A DNA stretch of 64,000 bases from Chloroflexota bacterium. GTDB taxonomy: Bacteria > Chloroflexota > Anaerolineae > Aggregatilineales > Phototrophicaceae. The DNA is taken from positions 1 to 64,000 of the forward strand of contig JAPOYS010000105.1 in assembly GCA_026706455.1 (NCBI GenBank), written 5' to 3'. The notes beneath the pieces are model-generated. The model had not been told where the DNA came from. It searched no databases and was given only the letters and a program-made list of their open reading frames with translations. Positions 36,511-45,259 of the stretch are shown here, one piece after another; position 1 is the stretch's first letter; the number at the start of each line of letters is the position of its first letter. A program made the translations under genes and the position numbers.

Positions 36511-37656
36511 ATGAACAAACCATTTGACGCCATCGTAATTGGCGCCGGCGCAATGGGCAGCGCAGCGGCATACTACCTGAGCGCGCGCGGAGAGCGCGTC
36601 TTGCTCTTGGAGCAATTTGAACTGGATCACCGCATGGGAAGCTCCTACGGCTACTCGCGGATCATTCGCTACACGTATCACGATCTCGAGTACGTTGAGC
36701 TAATGAAAGATACGCTTCCGCTTTGGCTCGCCTTAGAGGAAGAATTGGGAGAGACACTCTACTTCAAGACTGGCGGCATCGACTTTGGACCTCGCATTGA
36801 TGAGAGAATGCAGGCAACGATTAAGTCCGTGGCTAAGGGCGCCATCAGCCACGAACTGATCTCGGGCGAGGTGGCGCGAGAGCGCTTCCCCCAATTCCAG
36901 TTCCCCGACGATTTCATAGTGTTATATCAGCCGGACAGCGGTTTCATCGCAGCTTCCCAAGCCCTACGCGGACACATCAAGCTGGCGCGACGATTGGGCG
37001 CCGTGGTGAAGGCCCGAAGTCCGGTCGAGGATATTCGAATCGGAAGCGACAACGTTGAAGTCGCTGCAGCCGGCGTGAATTATTCAGCGGGCCGGCTCAT
37101 CGTGACGGCCGGCAGCTGGGCGAAAACGCTGCTGGGGAAGACCGGGCTTGATCTGCCGCTAACAATATTGCGCTGCCAATTGAATTTCATGGCGCCTGAT
37201 GACCTGCGTCCCTTCACAGCCGAGCGCTGCCCAGTTTGGATCGCCCATGTGAGCGGCCAATATCCGGAGAGCGTCTACGGGATTCCATCTCACGACGGGT
37301 CAGGATTCAAAATCGCCTTTCACGGAGGACCGGCCGTCGCCCGTCACGCGGACATCGACTATAGTGCTGACGCGAGCAATTTGGAGGCTTTGCGCCCATT
37401 TATGCGCGCGCATATACCCGGCATTGCGGCGGCGCCGGCGCGCGAAAGACGGATCTGTCTGTATACAGCCACGCCCGATGAACACTTCATCGTCGATGCC
37501 CACCCAGAGCATGCGCACGTGGCAATCGGCGCGGGATTCAGCGGTCACGGATTTAAGTTCAGCACGATGATCGGCAAAATGCTCGCCGACATCGCTCTCG
37601 ATGGTGGCACGCCCCACAACGACAGGCTCTTCAAGATCAGTCGCTTTCCAAGCTGA
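36511..37656 (+). CDS. Monomeric sarcosine oxidase / N-methyltryptophan oxidase-like FAD enzyme
   Basis: FAD-dependent amine oxidase that oxidises N-methyl amino acids (sarcosine, N-methyltryptophan or a relative), releasing H2O2. About 381 aa. The dinucleotide motif AIVIGAGAMGSAAAYYLS opens the protein and GSSYGYSRIIRY follows. The covalent-FAD Cys is in RICLYTATPDEHFIVD, then GFSGHGFKF. Substrate cannot be fixed from sequence. The GTG three codons upstream (36508) is the alternative start; GGAG at 36498-36501 suits both. Its end overlaps the convergent acetyltransferase by 20 nt. Confidence 0.88.
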   Translation: MNKPFDAIVIGAGAMGSAAAYYLSARGERVLLLEQFELDHRMGSSYGYSRIIRYTYHDLEYVELMKDTLPLWLALEEELGETLYFKTGGIDFGPRIDERMQATIKSVAKGAISHELISGEVARERFPQFQFPDDFIVLYQPDSGFIAASQALRGHIKLARRLGAVVKARSPVEDIRIGSDNVEVAAAGVNYSAGRLIVTAGSWAKTLLGKTGLDLPLTILRCQLNFMAPDDLRPFTAERCPVWIAHVSGQYPESVYGIPSHDGSGFKIAFHGGPAVARHADIDYSADASNLEALRPFMRAHIPGIAAAPARERRICLYTATPDEHFIVDAHPEHAHVAIGAGFSGHGFKFSTMIGKMLADIALDGGTPHNDRLFKISRFPS

Positions 37657-38323
37657 ACGTCCACCAATGGTACGCGCCGACATTCACAAAGAAGTTTAGA
37701 CGCAAGAGTTGCGCTGATGGTCGTTCCGCCGCTGATATCAGCGCGCCAAGTCGGGAGGCCTCTTGCCGGCGCGCTATCAGATGGGCGGCGTCAATCGCGT
37801 TTTGACTCAGCGTCCCCTCCAGCCAGACGCCCCGATAGGCGAGCGTCTCCACCGGGATCAAGCTAGCCTCGTGGCTTTGCATTTCGCGCGCGCCCGGCTT
37901 CGGTTCAGCGATGTAAAGATCATAGCTTACTGGCGATCTGCAGAATCCGTGGCGGCCGCAGAGACGCTGCATCGCTTCATTCTGGCTGCGCACGAGCGCG
38001 CGAATCTCCCGCGCGTCGGAGTCGGCGGCGATCGCCAGGCACTTCGCCAGCAATTGTCCGCCGATTCCCCGGCCGCGCGATGATGCGGCGACCGCCAGCA
38101 GGTCAAGTTCGAGTCGTCTGCGACCCGACCGGTCGGATGTGAAGAATGCGTCAACGAAGCCGACGACTTCGTCGCGCCGGTCGGCGACCAAGGTCAAGCC
38201 GCCGGTTATCCGTTGCCGCAGCCAGGGCGCATCCGCATTGACGCCGACAGCCAGCGCAGAAGCCGCGATATTGGCGATTGCATAGATATCATCGGGGTCG
38301 GCGCGGCGAATCAGTACGCTCAT
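37637..38323 (-). CDS. GNAT-family acetyltransferase
   Basis: 228 aa. The N-terminal 145 residues form a GNAT domain that uses acetyl-CoA: a first strand IRRADPDDIYAIANI, DLLAVAASSRGRGIGGQLLA (acetyl-CoA loop R/QxxGxG/A as RGRGIG), and a late NEAMQRLCGRHGF. A C-terminal extension of about 80 aa with no match I can name follows (ending VGAYHWWTFSLESD). Substrate unknown. It ends on the convergent oxidase gene. Confidence 0.85.
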   Translation of the reverse strand: MSVLIRRADPDDIYAIANIAASALAVGVNADAPWLRQRITGGLTLVADRRDEVVGFVDAFFTSDRSGRRRLELDLLAVAASSRGRGIGGQLLAKCLAIAADSDAREIRALVRSQNEAMQRLCGRHGFCRSPVSYDLYIAEPKPGAREMQSHEASLIPVETLAYRGVWLEGTLSQNAIDAAHLIARRQEASRLGALISAAERPSAQLLRLNFFVNVGAYHWWTFSLESD

Positions 38324-38397
38324 TGATTTTTTGCCAGGCGCGTCTCATAATGAATTGCGGAATGGTTCAGTCCCATCAACTGTAGTCGGGCGTGATT

Positions 38398-40014
38398 ATG
38401 TCAGTTGCCGCCACCGCCAGCCAGACCAGATGCCTGCGCAATCGAAGCCTGTATTTGATTGCCTTCGCCGGCGGCATGACCACCCTGGCAATTGAACTGT
38501 CGGCATCGCGCTTGCTCGGCAACGTCTTCGGCAACAGCAATCTGGTCTGGGCTAACGTCATCGGCTTGATGCTTCTCTATCTCACCGTCGGCTACTTCCT
38601 CGGCGGCCGCCTGGCGGACCGCTTCCCGCGCGAGGACGTCTTGCTGCGGTTGATTTTGTGGGCGGCTTTTCTCAGCGGGCTGATTCCGCTAGTGGCCCGC
38701 CCGGTCATTTCGCGCGCGGCACAGGCGGTTTTTGGCGCGGAGGCGGCGCTCGCGCTGGGCTCGCTCATCGTGATCCTGATACTGTTCTCTGTGCCGGTGA
38801 CGCTTTTGGGCACGGTATCGCCATTTGTCATCCGCCTGGCTGTGACGGATGTGGCGGCCAGCGGCCGAGCTGCGGGCCAGGTTTATGCCATTAGCACGCT
38901 CGGCAGTCTCTTGGGAACATTCTTGCCCGTCCTTGTTACGATCCCGCGCATGGGCACGACGCGCACCTTTCTTCTTTTTTCCGGATTGCTGTTCGCGATC
39001 GCCTTCGCCATGCTGGCGCGCGTCAACTGGCGGCTGGCGCTGCCTTATCTTTTGATGCCCCTGGCAATCGTCCTGTTCTTCCTGACGACGATGGCGGGAC
39101 CCCTGCGTCCGCCAGCGGCCGGCGCCAGCCTGAAGTACGAAGGCGAAAGCGCCTACAACTATATTCAGGTGCAGGAAGATGCGGACGGATACCGCTACCT
39201 TTATCTCAATGAGGGCCAGGGCGTGCACAGCCAGTGGCACGAGCGCGAGAAGTTCTATGGCGGGACCTGGGATTATTTTCTGGCGGCGCCCTACTTCAAC
39301 GAGGCGCCCTTTCAAGCGGATCAAGTTGCGTCCGTGCTTCTGATTGGCTTGGCGGCCGGTACAATCGCGCGGCAATACACTGCAGTTTACGGCGACATTC
39401 CCATTGACGGCATCGAACTGGATCCTGATATTGTCGCAGTTGGCGCGCAGCTCTTCGACATGAATGCTGAAGCGATGCCGAACCTCCGCGCCCAGATCGG
39501 CGACGGACGCTATTTGCTCAATCAGTCCGACAGCTTGTATTCGGTTATCGGCATTGACGCCTACCGGCCGCCATATATTCCCTGGCATCTCACGACCGTG
39601 GAGTTCTTTCAAGAGCTGCGAGATCGTTTGGATCAGCAGGGCGTCGTAGCGATTAATGTCGGGCGCACCGACACAGACCGCCGGCTGGTGGACGCGCTCG
39701 CCAACACGATGCTCGCGGTCTTTCCAAGCGTCCACGCCATTGATGTGCCGCGCTCGTTTAACACGATTCTGGTCGCCACCAAGGAGCCAACTGCAGGGGC
39801 CAACCTGCGGGCGAACCTCAACTTTCGGAGCGACGCGGTCAACCCGGTCTTGTACGACATGGTTGCGTCCGCGGCAGGCAACCTGGTACCACTCGGCGAA
39901 AGCGATCTTGTTTTCACCGATGACCGGGCGCCGGTGGAGAGTTTGGTAGATTCCATCGTGCTGGATTTTCTACTGGCTGGTCGGGCGGAGGAGTTCAGGC
40001 TGCACGATGAATAA
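38398..40014 (+). CDS. Membrane-fused spermidine synthase-like protein
   Basis: 538 aa fusion. The N-terminal half has seven to eight membrane helices with MFS-like character (ELSASRLLGNVFGNSNLVWANVIG, then GYFLGGRLADRF). The C-terminal half is a spermidine-synthase-like Rossmann domain (YNYIQVQEDADGYRYLYLNEG, VLLIGLAAGTIARQY, IDGIELDPDIVAVG, GDGRYLL, YSVIGIDAYRP). Aminopropyltransferase activity is not proven for such fusions. The catalytic Asp of true enzymes would lie in GIDAY, where a D is present. The ATG at 38398 is chosen, with GTG 38392 possible; no clear ribosome site. Overlaps the next gene by 8 nt. Confidence 0.88.
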   Translation: MSVAATASQTRCLRNRSLYLIAFAGGMTTLAIELSASRLLGNVFGNSNLVWANVIGLMLLYLTVGYFLGGRLADRFPREDVLLRLILWAAFLSGLIPLVARPVISRAAQAVFGAEAALALGSLIVILILFSVPVTLLGTVSPFVIRLAVTDVAASGRAAGQVYAISTLGSLLGTFLPVLVTIPRMGTTRTFLLFSGLLFAIAFAMLARVNWRLALPYLLMPLAIVLFFLTTMAGPLRPPAAGASLKYEGESAYNYIQVQEDADGYRYLYLNEGQGVHSQWHEREKFYGGTWDYFLAAPYFNEAPFQADQVASVLLIGLAAGTIARQYTAVYGDIPIDGIELDPDIVAVGAQLFDMNAEAMPNLRAQIGDGRYLLNQSDSLYSVIGIDAYRPPYIPWHLTTVEFFQELRDRLDQQGVVAINVGRTDTDRRLVDALANTMLAVFPSVHAIDVPRSFNTILVATKEPTAGANLRANLNFRSDAVNPVLYDMVASAAGNLVPLGESDLVFTDDRAPVESLVDSIVLDFLLAGRAEEFRLHDE

Positions 40015-40735
40015 GGGACCAATTCTGCCCTTTTTCCTTCGCCTGTTCTGGACACTGGCGATTCCCTTTCTGCTAACAATGACGGGCGCGCGCCTGCTGC
40101 TCAGCGAAGTATTCCTGGAATTTGAGTATCAGCGGCCCGGCTTCCCAAGCGACTTTTATGGATTCACGCTGGCAGATCGACTTGCATACGGCCCGTATGC
40201 GCTGCGATTCCTCTTCAACGGCGAGCCAATCGATTATCTTGCGGAGCTGCGCTTGCCCGGCGAAAATTGCTGGAACATCGAATCAGGCGCGTCCGATTGC
40301 CGGCTGTTCAGTGACCGAGAATTGGAACATATGAGGGATGTGAAGGAGGTCGCCAGTTTATCATTCGCGGCGGCTTTGGCTTGTATTGCCCTTGGCGGCG
40401 CGTCAATCGTTTCTGGCTTGGTCAACAAGCGTCTGCGGGTCGATATTTTGCTCGGCATTCGGCGAGGCTGCATGTTGACCTTGATTGCAGTCGCTTGCCT
40501 CGCGCTTCTCTCCCTCAGCGCTTGGGACCGAGCCTTCGACCTGTTTCATCAGCTATTCTTCCCCGAGGGCACCTGGCGTTTTCCCTTTTCGGATAGCCTT
40601 ATTCGCCTGTATCCGGAGCAATTATTCTTTGACGCGGCGGTTGCGATCGCCCTCCTGGTTTCAATGGGCGCCGCGCTGATTTTCCTGGCCGCTTCCCGCT
40701 TGACCGCGCGCAATTTCACAGGCTCGCAACGGTAG
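40007..40735 (+). CDS. TIGR01906/DUF1461-type integral membrane protein
   Basis: 242 aa, about four membrane helices. The pattern of this family is visible: an N-terminal helix, a periplasmic part with YGFTLADRLAYGPYALRFLFN, then helices and an RDVKEV segment, and near the end WRFPFSDSLIRLYPEQLFFDA, the family signature. Function is unknown in all members I know of. It overlaps the aminopropyltransferase-like gene by 8 nt, so they are translated together. Confidence 0.82.
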   Translation: MNKGPILPFFLRLFWTLAIPFLLTMTGARLLLSEVFLEFEYQRPGFPSDFYGFTLADRLAYGPYALRFLFNGEPIDYLAELRLPGENCWNIESGASDCRLFSDRELEHMRDVKEVASLSFAAALACIALGGASIVSGLVNKRLRVDILLGIRRGCMLTLIAVACLALLSLSAWDRAFDLFHQLFFPEGTWRFPFSDSLIRLYPEQLFFDAAVAIALLVSMGAALIFLAASRLTARNFTGSQR

Positions 40736-40976
40736 CGGTTTGGCTCGTATCGAACGCTAAGGTCGATATTGAATCGTATCGGAGCGGCCGGCGGCGAGAG
40801 TTGTGATCAATCCTTGGATGTGTTACTTTTGGACGATTGGTTGACGCTAGCGGGAAGCTCCAATCCGGTTGCCTTCAACTATTCACGGATTACCGCCGGG
40901 CCAAGTGGACGAACGGCAAGACTCATTTCACACGGCGGCAATATTAAACGCGCAAACTAAAGAGCAAACTGACGAT

Positions 40977-41849
40977 ATGTTCGATACGGAAGCGGTATCA
41001 ATCTCAGGTCTTTCGCGCCGTCAGTTCTTGGGGCTGGGAGCGGGGGCAGCTCTGGGAGCCGTATTGGGCGCCGGCGGCCAGGTCGCGAAGGCGAACAGCG
41101 CGCGCATCATCCGGCACGTGTACACCAATGCGCGGAAAGTATGCCTGACTTATGACGACCTCTGGAGCGAGTATTACACCTTGCGCTTCGGCCGCGAGTA
41201 CAGTCGGCATAATGTTGGTTTAACGCTTTTCCCGGTCGGCTTGGCAGTAAAGAACAACCTGGATCGGCCGCACGCTGGTTACGAAAATCTCTATCCGCGC
41301 TTGCGAGATATGGGACACGAGTTCGGCTGTCATCTGTTTACGCACCGGGACATCCGGAATTTCGGCTTGCAGCAGCTAATCGACGAAGAGATGGAACCGA
41401 CCCTGCACGTGATGCGGCGCGCGCTCGGTCCCGCTTTTCAGCCGGTGGGCCTACGCCCGCCCTATGGCGTCGTTACCGATGCTGTGCAAGAACTGTCGGC
41501 GCGCTATGGCATTCCCTTGATCTTATGGGGTCTTGACTCGCAAGACGCGATTTGCACCAAGCAAAGCGAGAGCGGCGACTGCGAATGCGACCCGCCGCCC
41601 AGCTTCGTATCGTATGCCAGCGTTTGGGGACCCGACCCGCGCGATGTGATGTGTACGCAGGAGCAATGCCTGGAGAGCTGCATTGACGCAATTGTCAATA
41701 GCTACGAGCATTATCTGCGCCCGGGCACGATTATTCTGCATCATGCGCTCAAAGCCGCCTTCCTGGCGATACCGTCTACGCTGCGCCTCCTGCGCGCCTG
41801 GAATATGCAGCCGATTCGGTTTTCCGAGCTCCTGCATTACGCGTCCTGA
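40977..41849 (+). CDS. Tat-exported polysaccharide deacetylase-like protein with Cys-rich insert
   Basis: 290 aa member of the NodB/CE4 carbohydrate-esterase family. A twin-arginine signal (SRRQFLG, residues 13-19) precedes a hydrophobic stretch ending near KANSA, so export is in the folded state. CE4 motifs, partly altered: LTYDD (usual TFDDG), HLFTH (HxxxH), RPPYG, and ILHH near the end. An insert holds six Cys (between ICTK and LESC) and is not a usual CE4 feature. Substrate is unknown; peptidoglycan or surface glycan is likely. The ATG at 40977 is chosen because the Tat signal starts there; the tracked 40869 would bury it. Confidence 0.82.
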   Translation: MFDTEAVSISGLSRRQFLGLGAGAALGAVLGAGGQVAKANSARIIRHVYTNARKVCLTYDDLWSEYYTLRFGREYSRHNVGLTLFPVGLAVKNNLDRPHAGYENLYPRLRDMGHEFGCHLFTHRDIRNFGLQQLIDEEMEPTLHVMRRALGPAFQPVGLRPPYGVVTDAVQELSARYGIPLILWGLDSQDAICTKQSESGDCECDPPPSFVSYASVWGPDPRDVMCTQEQCLESCIDAIVNSYEHYLRPGTIILHHALKAAFLAIPSTLRLLRAWNMQPIRFSELLHYAS

Positions 41850-41895
41850 TTCGATTTGATTCGCCGCCCGCATGAACGGATACCGGTTGCGGCGA

Positions 41896-41922
41896 GGGCG
41901 ACTCACCGAGACGCCCCTACAA
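41896..41922 (-). repeat. Short dispersed palindromic repeat, copy B
   Basis: On the minus strand it reads TTGTAGGGGCG, 11 nt, CGCCC. The same start, TTGTAGGGGCG...CGCCC, occurs on the plus strand at 59984-60009. Both copies are intergenic. Such GTAGGGGC-type elements are seen scattered in other genomes; I only compared the two copies by eye. Confidence 0.4.
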
Positions 41923-41941
41923 TTTCTAATTATATTGTAGG
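41916..41941. promoter_or_regulatory. Inverted repeat upstream of gap
   Basis: Perfect 8-bp dyad CCTACAAT-10 nt-ATTGTAGG, about 150 nt ahead of the gap start. Half of it is shared with the dispersed repeat at 41896-41922, so it may be repeat-derived and not an operator. There is no U-tract on either side, so it is not a terminator. Confidence 0.3.
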
Positions 41942-42092
41942 AACTACTGAGACGAATACAGTTTCCGTCGACCGGCACGGCTGTCGCGCATCCGTTGTTT
42001 AGGCTATTCAGGATACAATTATTCGTCACTGTGTACTAAGCTTTGGCAGGTGGTCGAAATGTGGTTCTCGTGGCGGAGAAGGAGTGGAGAAA

Positions 42093-43100
42093 ATGACGAT
42101 TCGTGTTGGCATCAACGGCTTCGGACGTATCGGCCGGCAAGTGCTGAAAGCGATCATGGAATACTATCCGAACGATATTGATGTGGTCGCCTTCAACGAC
42201 CTTGGCGATCTCGATACGATGGCGCATCTGTTTCGATATGATTCCAACTATGGTGTCTATTCGGGCGAGGTTGAAGCGACCGAAGGCGCGCTGGTCGTTG
42301 ATGGGAACGAGCTCAAGGCTTTGTCCGAGCGGGATCCGGCCCAGCTGCCCTGGGGTGATTTGGGCGTCGATGTCGTGATCGAAAGCACGGGCATTTTCAC
42401 CGACAAAGCCAGCGCGTCCAAGCATATTGAAGCGGGCGCGCAGAAGGTGATTATCTCGGCGCCAGCCAAAGGCGAAGATATCACCATTGTCCTGGGCGTC
42501 AACCAAGACTGGTACGACCCGGCGCGTCATCATGTCTTGTCGAACGCGTCTTGCACAACCAATTGTCTGGCGCCCGCCGCCAAGGTCGTAAACGATGCCT
42601 TCGGCATTCAGCAAGGCTTTATGACTACCATCCATAGTTACACAAACGACCAGCAGATCCTGGATTTGCCGCACAAAGATCTTCGGCGCGCGCGGGCGGC
42701 CGCCGTAAATATGATCCCAACAACCACCGGCGCCGCGCAAGCGGTCGCGCTCGTGGTTCCGGAGTTGAAGGGAAGGTTTGATGGCATGGCTGTGCGCGTG
42801 CCGACGCCAACCGGCTCGCTGGTGGATTTTGTCGCCACTGTCGAGCGCGGGCCTGGGAAACAAGAACTGATTGACGCCTTTGAAGAAGCGGCCGCTGGCC
42901 CGATGCGCGGCTATCTTGATGTATCGCACGAGCCGCTTGTCTCCAGCGATTATGTCGGAAACCCGCATTCGAGCGTCATCGACGCCCTGGCGACGGACGT
43001 GGCTGGCAATCTGGTGAAAGTTATCACCTGGTACGACAATGAGTGGGGTTACTCTTGCCGCACGGCGGACTTGACGAAGTTTGTCGGCGACCGCTTATAG
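42093..43100 (+). CDS. gap: Glyceraldehyde-3-phosphate dehydrogenase
   Basis: Glycolytic enzyme that oxidises GAP to 1,3-bisphosphoglycerate with NAD(P). 335 aa. INGFGRIGR binds the cofactor, the catalytic Cys is in [12 protein letters not shown], and the phosphate-site HSYTNDQ follows. The ATG at 42093 follows AAGGAG by 8 nt; the tracked GTG at 42084 overlaps that site. First of a gap-pgk-tpiA run, with gaps of 69 and 103 nt. Confidence 0.97.
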   Translation: MTIRVGINGFGRIGRQVLKAIMEYYPNDIDVVAFNDLGDLDTMAHLFRYDSNYGVYSGEVEATEGALVVDGNELKALSERDPAQLPWGDLGVDVVIESTGIFTDKASASKHIEAGAQKVIISAPAKGEDITIVLGVNQDWYDPARHHVLSNASCTTNCLAPAAKVVNDAFGIQQGFMTTIHSYTNDQQILDLPHKDLRRARAAAVNMIPTTTGAAQAVALVVPELKGRFDGMAVRVPTPTGSLVDFVATVERGPGKQELIDAFEEAAAGPMRGYLDVSHEPLVSSDYVGNPHSSVIDALATDVAGNLVKVITWYDNEWGYSCRTADLTKFVGDRL

Positions 43101-43169
43101 TTGCTGCCAGACGCAAGCTGACAATCGAGAGCCGCCCTCGCTAAACCGCATCGCCGGGAGCGACCTGAC

Positions 43170-44357
43170 ATGAACAAGTTGACAGTGCGAGACATTGAGC
43201 TGGGTGGCAAGCGCGTCCTTGTTCGGGTCGACTTTAATGTGCCGCTCAATGGCGAAACCATCACGGACGACACGCGCATCCGCGCGGCGCTGCCGACGCT
43301 TGAATACATTCTATCCTGTAATCCAAGAGCGATCATCCTGCTGTCGCATCTAGGGCGCCCGAAAGGCGAGCCCACTGCCGGGATGTCGCTGGCGCCGGCC
43401 GCGCCCGCCCTGGCCAAGTTAATCGGGCAGCCTGTCGTTTTCGCAGGCGATTGCATCGGCAGTGCGGCTGATGAAGCGATAAGCGCGCTGCCGGCCGGCG
43501 GTATTGCGCTCTTGGAAAATACGCGCTTCCATCAGGGAGAAACCACGAATGACGCGCAGTTCGCCGCGGAGTTGGCGCGCCACGGTGATATCTTCGTCAA
43601 TGACGCCTTTGGGGCGGCGCATCGCGCGCACGCGTCCAATGTTGGCATCGCGAGCTATCTCAGTGCTGTCGCTGGCTTGCTGCTTGAAAGAGAGATCAAT
43701 TACCTTTCGACTGCGCTGGCGCAGCCCGAGCGCCCCTTTGTGGCGATTCTCGGCGGCGCCAAAGTCTCGGGCAAGATTGATGTGATCGACGCGCTGCTGG
43801 ACAAAGTCGATAGATTGCTGGTTGGGGGCGGCATGGCGAATACATTCTTCGCCGCCCAGGGCCGAGACATGGCCGACTCATTGGTTGAAGGCGACGCGCT
43901 GGCGATCGCGCTCAATGTTCTGGATAGAGCCGGCGCCAAGCTGGTTCTGCCGGTTGATCAACGCATTGGCGATTCCTTCAGCGACGCCGCCGCGCAACGC
44001 GTAATCGACTCGTCCACGGACGTCCCGGCCGGCTGGCAGTCGCTTGATATTGGTCCGGCAACCGTCAAGAGATTCGCGGAAGAGCTTCGCAGTGCCCAGA
44101 CGGTGGTTTGGAACGGACCGATGGGCGTCTTCGAGTTGCCAGCTTTCGCTGCGGGCACAATCGGAGTTGCGCGTGCGCTCGCCGCTCGGACGGCTGAGGG
44201 CGCAACCACCATCATCGGCGGCGGCGATTCGGCGGCGGCCGTCGAAAGCGCCGGTGTGGCAAAGCAGATGTCGCATATTTCGACCGGCGGCGGCGCCAGC
44301 CTCGAGCTGTTGGAAGGCAAGGAACTTCCCGGCATTGCTGCCTTGTCGCAGCGCTAG
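43170..44357 (+). CDS. pgk: Phosphoglycerate kinase
   Basis: Transfers phosphate from 1,3-bisphosphoglycerate to ADP, making ATP in lower glycolysis. 395 aa, the usual two-domain length. The N-terminal domain has VRVDFNVPL and LLSHLGRPKGE, with the basic RFHQGE segment and HRAHAS. The C-terminal nucleotide domain has the hinge ILGGAKVSGKI, NGPMGVFE, and the GGGDSAAA loop near the end. GGGAG is 9 nt ahead of the ATG. Confidence 0.97.
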   Translation: MNKLTVRDIELGGKRVLVRVDFNVPLNGETITDDTRIRAALPTLEYILSCNPRAIILLSHLGRPKGEPTAGMSLAPAAPALAKLIGQPVVFAGDCIGSAADEAISALPAGGIALLENTRFHQGETTNDAQFAAELARHGDIFVNDAFGAAHRAHASNVGIASYLSAVAGLLLEREINYLSTALAQPERPFVAILGGAKVSGKIDVIDALLDKVDRLLVGGGMANTFFAAQGRDMADSLVEGDALAIALNVLDRAGAKLVLPVDQRIGDSFSDAAAQRVIDSSTDVPAGWQSLDIGPATVKRFAEELRSAQTVVWNGPMGVFELPAFAAGTIGVARALAARTAEGATTIIGGGDSAAAVESAGVAKQMSHISTGGGASLELLEGKELPGIAALSQR

Positions 44358-44460
44358 CCGCGCGCCAGGTCTTAAGCAAAGGAGCCGCAACCCATTTGCG
44401 CCGGAGGCCGCGCCAGTGTACAAATAGTATAGGCTTGCTAACTCTCATCAGGAGCGACTC

Positions 44461-45234
44461 ATGGCGCGAAAGCCGATCATCGCGGGCAACTGGAAAATGA
44501 ACAAGGCGCCGGATGAGGCGGTCGCATTCCTGCGTGAGCTGGCGCCGATGATTAGCGCCTACTCGAACGTTGAACGGGTGGTCGCCCCAAGTTTTCTCGT
44601 GCTGACAGCCGTGGCGGCTGAGCTAGCGGAGTCGCCCATCGCGGTAGCGGCGCAGGACGCCCACTGGGCTGAGAACGGCGCCTATACCTCGCAGGTCTCC
44701 GTGAACATGCTCAGCCCCTTCATCGACTACATCATCATCGGTCATTCGGAATGCCGCGCTTATCTCAACGAAACTGACGCCAACGTAAATCGCAAAGCGC
44801 AAGCGATCCTGGCGGCGGGCAGAAAACCGATCATCGCAGTGGGCGAAAGTCTTGCGCAGAACGAAGCGGGCGAAACAGTTGACTTCGTCCGCGCGCAGGT
44901 GAGCGCAGCGCTGGAGGGAATTAGGCACGAGCAAATGACCGATGTTGTAATCGCCTATGAGCCGATTTGGGCGATTGGCACCGGCAAAAGCGCCAGCGGC
45001 GAATTGGCGGATGAGATCATCAGGACGGCAGTGCGCGCGACCGTCGGCGACTTTTACGGCGGCAGCATAGCCGACGCCATCCGTATACAATATGGCGGCA
45101 GCGTGAAACCAAGCAATATGGAAGAATTTATGGCGCAAGCAAATATCGATGGCGCGCTTGTTGGCGGCGCTTCTCTCGATGCCGACGACTTTGCCGCCCT
45201 GGTTGAAATCGCGGCGCGCGTGAAAGGTCCTTGA
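44461..45234 (+). CDS. tpiA: Triosephosphate isomerase
   Basis: Interconverts dihydroxyacetone phosphate and GAP. 257 aa. The catalytic Lys is in GNWKMNK, the electrophilic His in IIGHSECR, the catalytic Glu in AYEPIWAIGTGKSAS. The phosphate loop YGGSVKPSN is also present. AGGAG lies 6 nt ahead of the ATG. It follows pgk and precedes the membrane protein at 45260. Confidence 0.97.
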   Translation: MARKPIIAGNWKMNKAPDEAVAFLRELAPMISAYSNVERVVAPSFLVLTAVAAELAESPIAVAAQDAHWAENGAYTSQVSVNMLSPFIDYIIIGHSECRAYLNETDANVNRKAQAILAAGRKPIIAVGESLAQNEAGETVDFVRAQVSAALEGIRHEQMTDVVIAYEPIWAIGTGKSASGELADEIIRTAVRATVGDFYGGSIADAIRIQYGGSVKPSNMEEFMAQANIDGALVGGASLDADDFAALVEIAARVKGP

Positions 45235-45259
45235 GCTGGGCGCGCTGGACTACCTCGCC

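Noticed and set aside
38689-39735. 348 aa minus-strand ORF
   Set aside because: Antisense to the spermidine-synthase-like fusion, whose motifs are clear; composition is shadow-like.
42036-42968. 310 aa minus-strand ORF
   Set aside because: Antisense to gap, which has all catalytic motifs.
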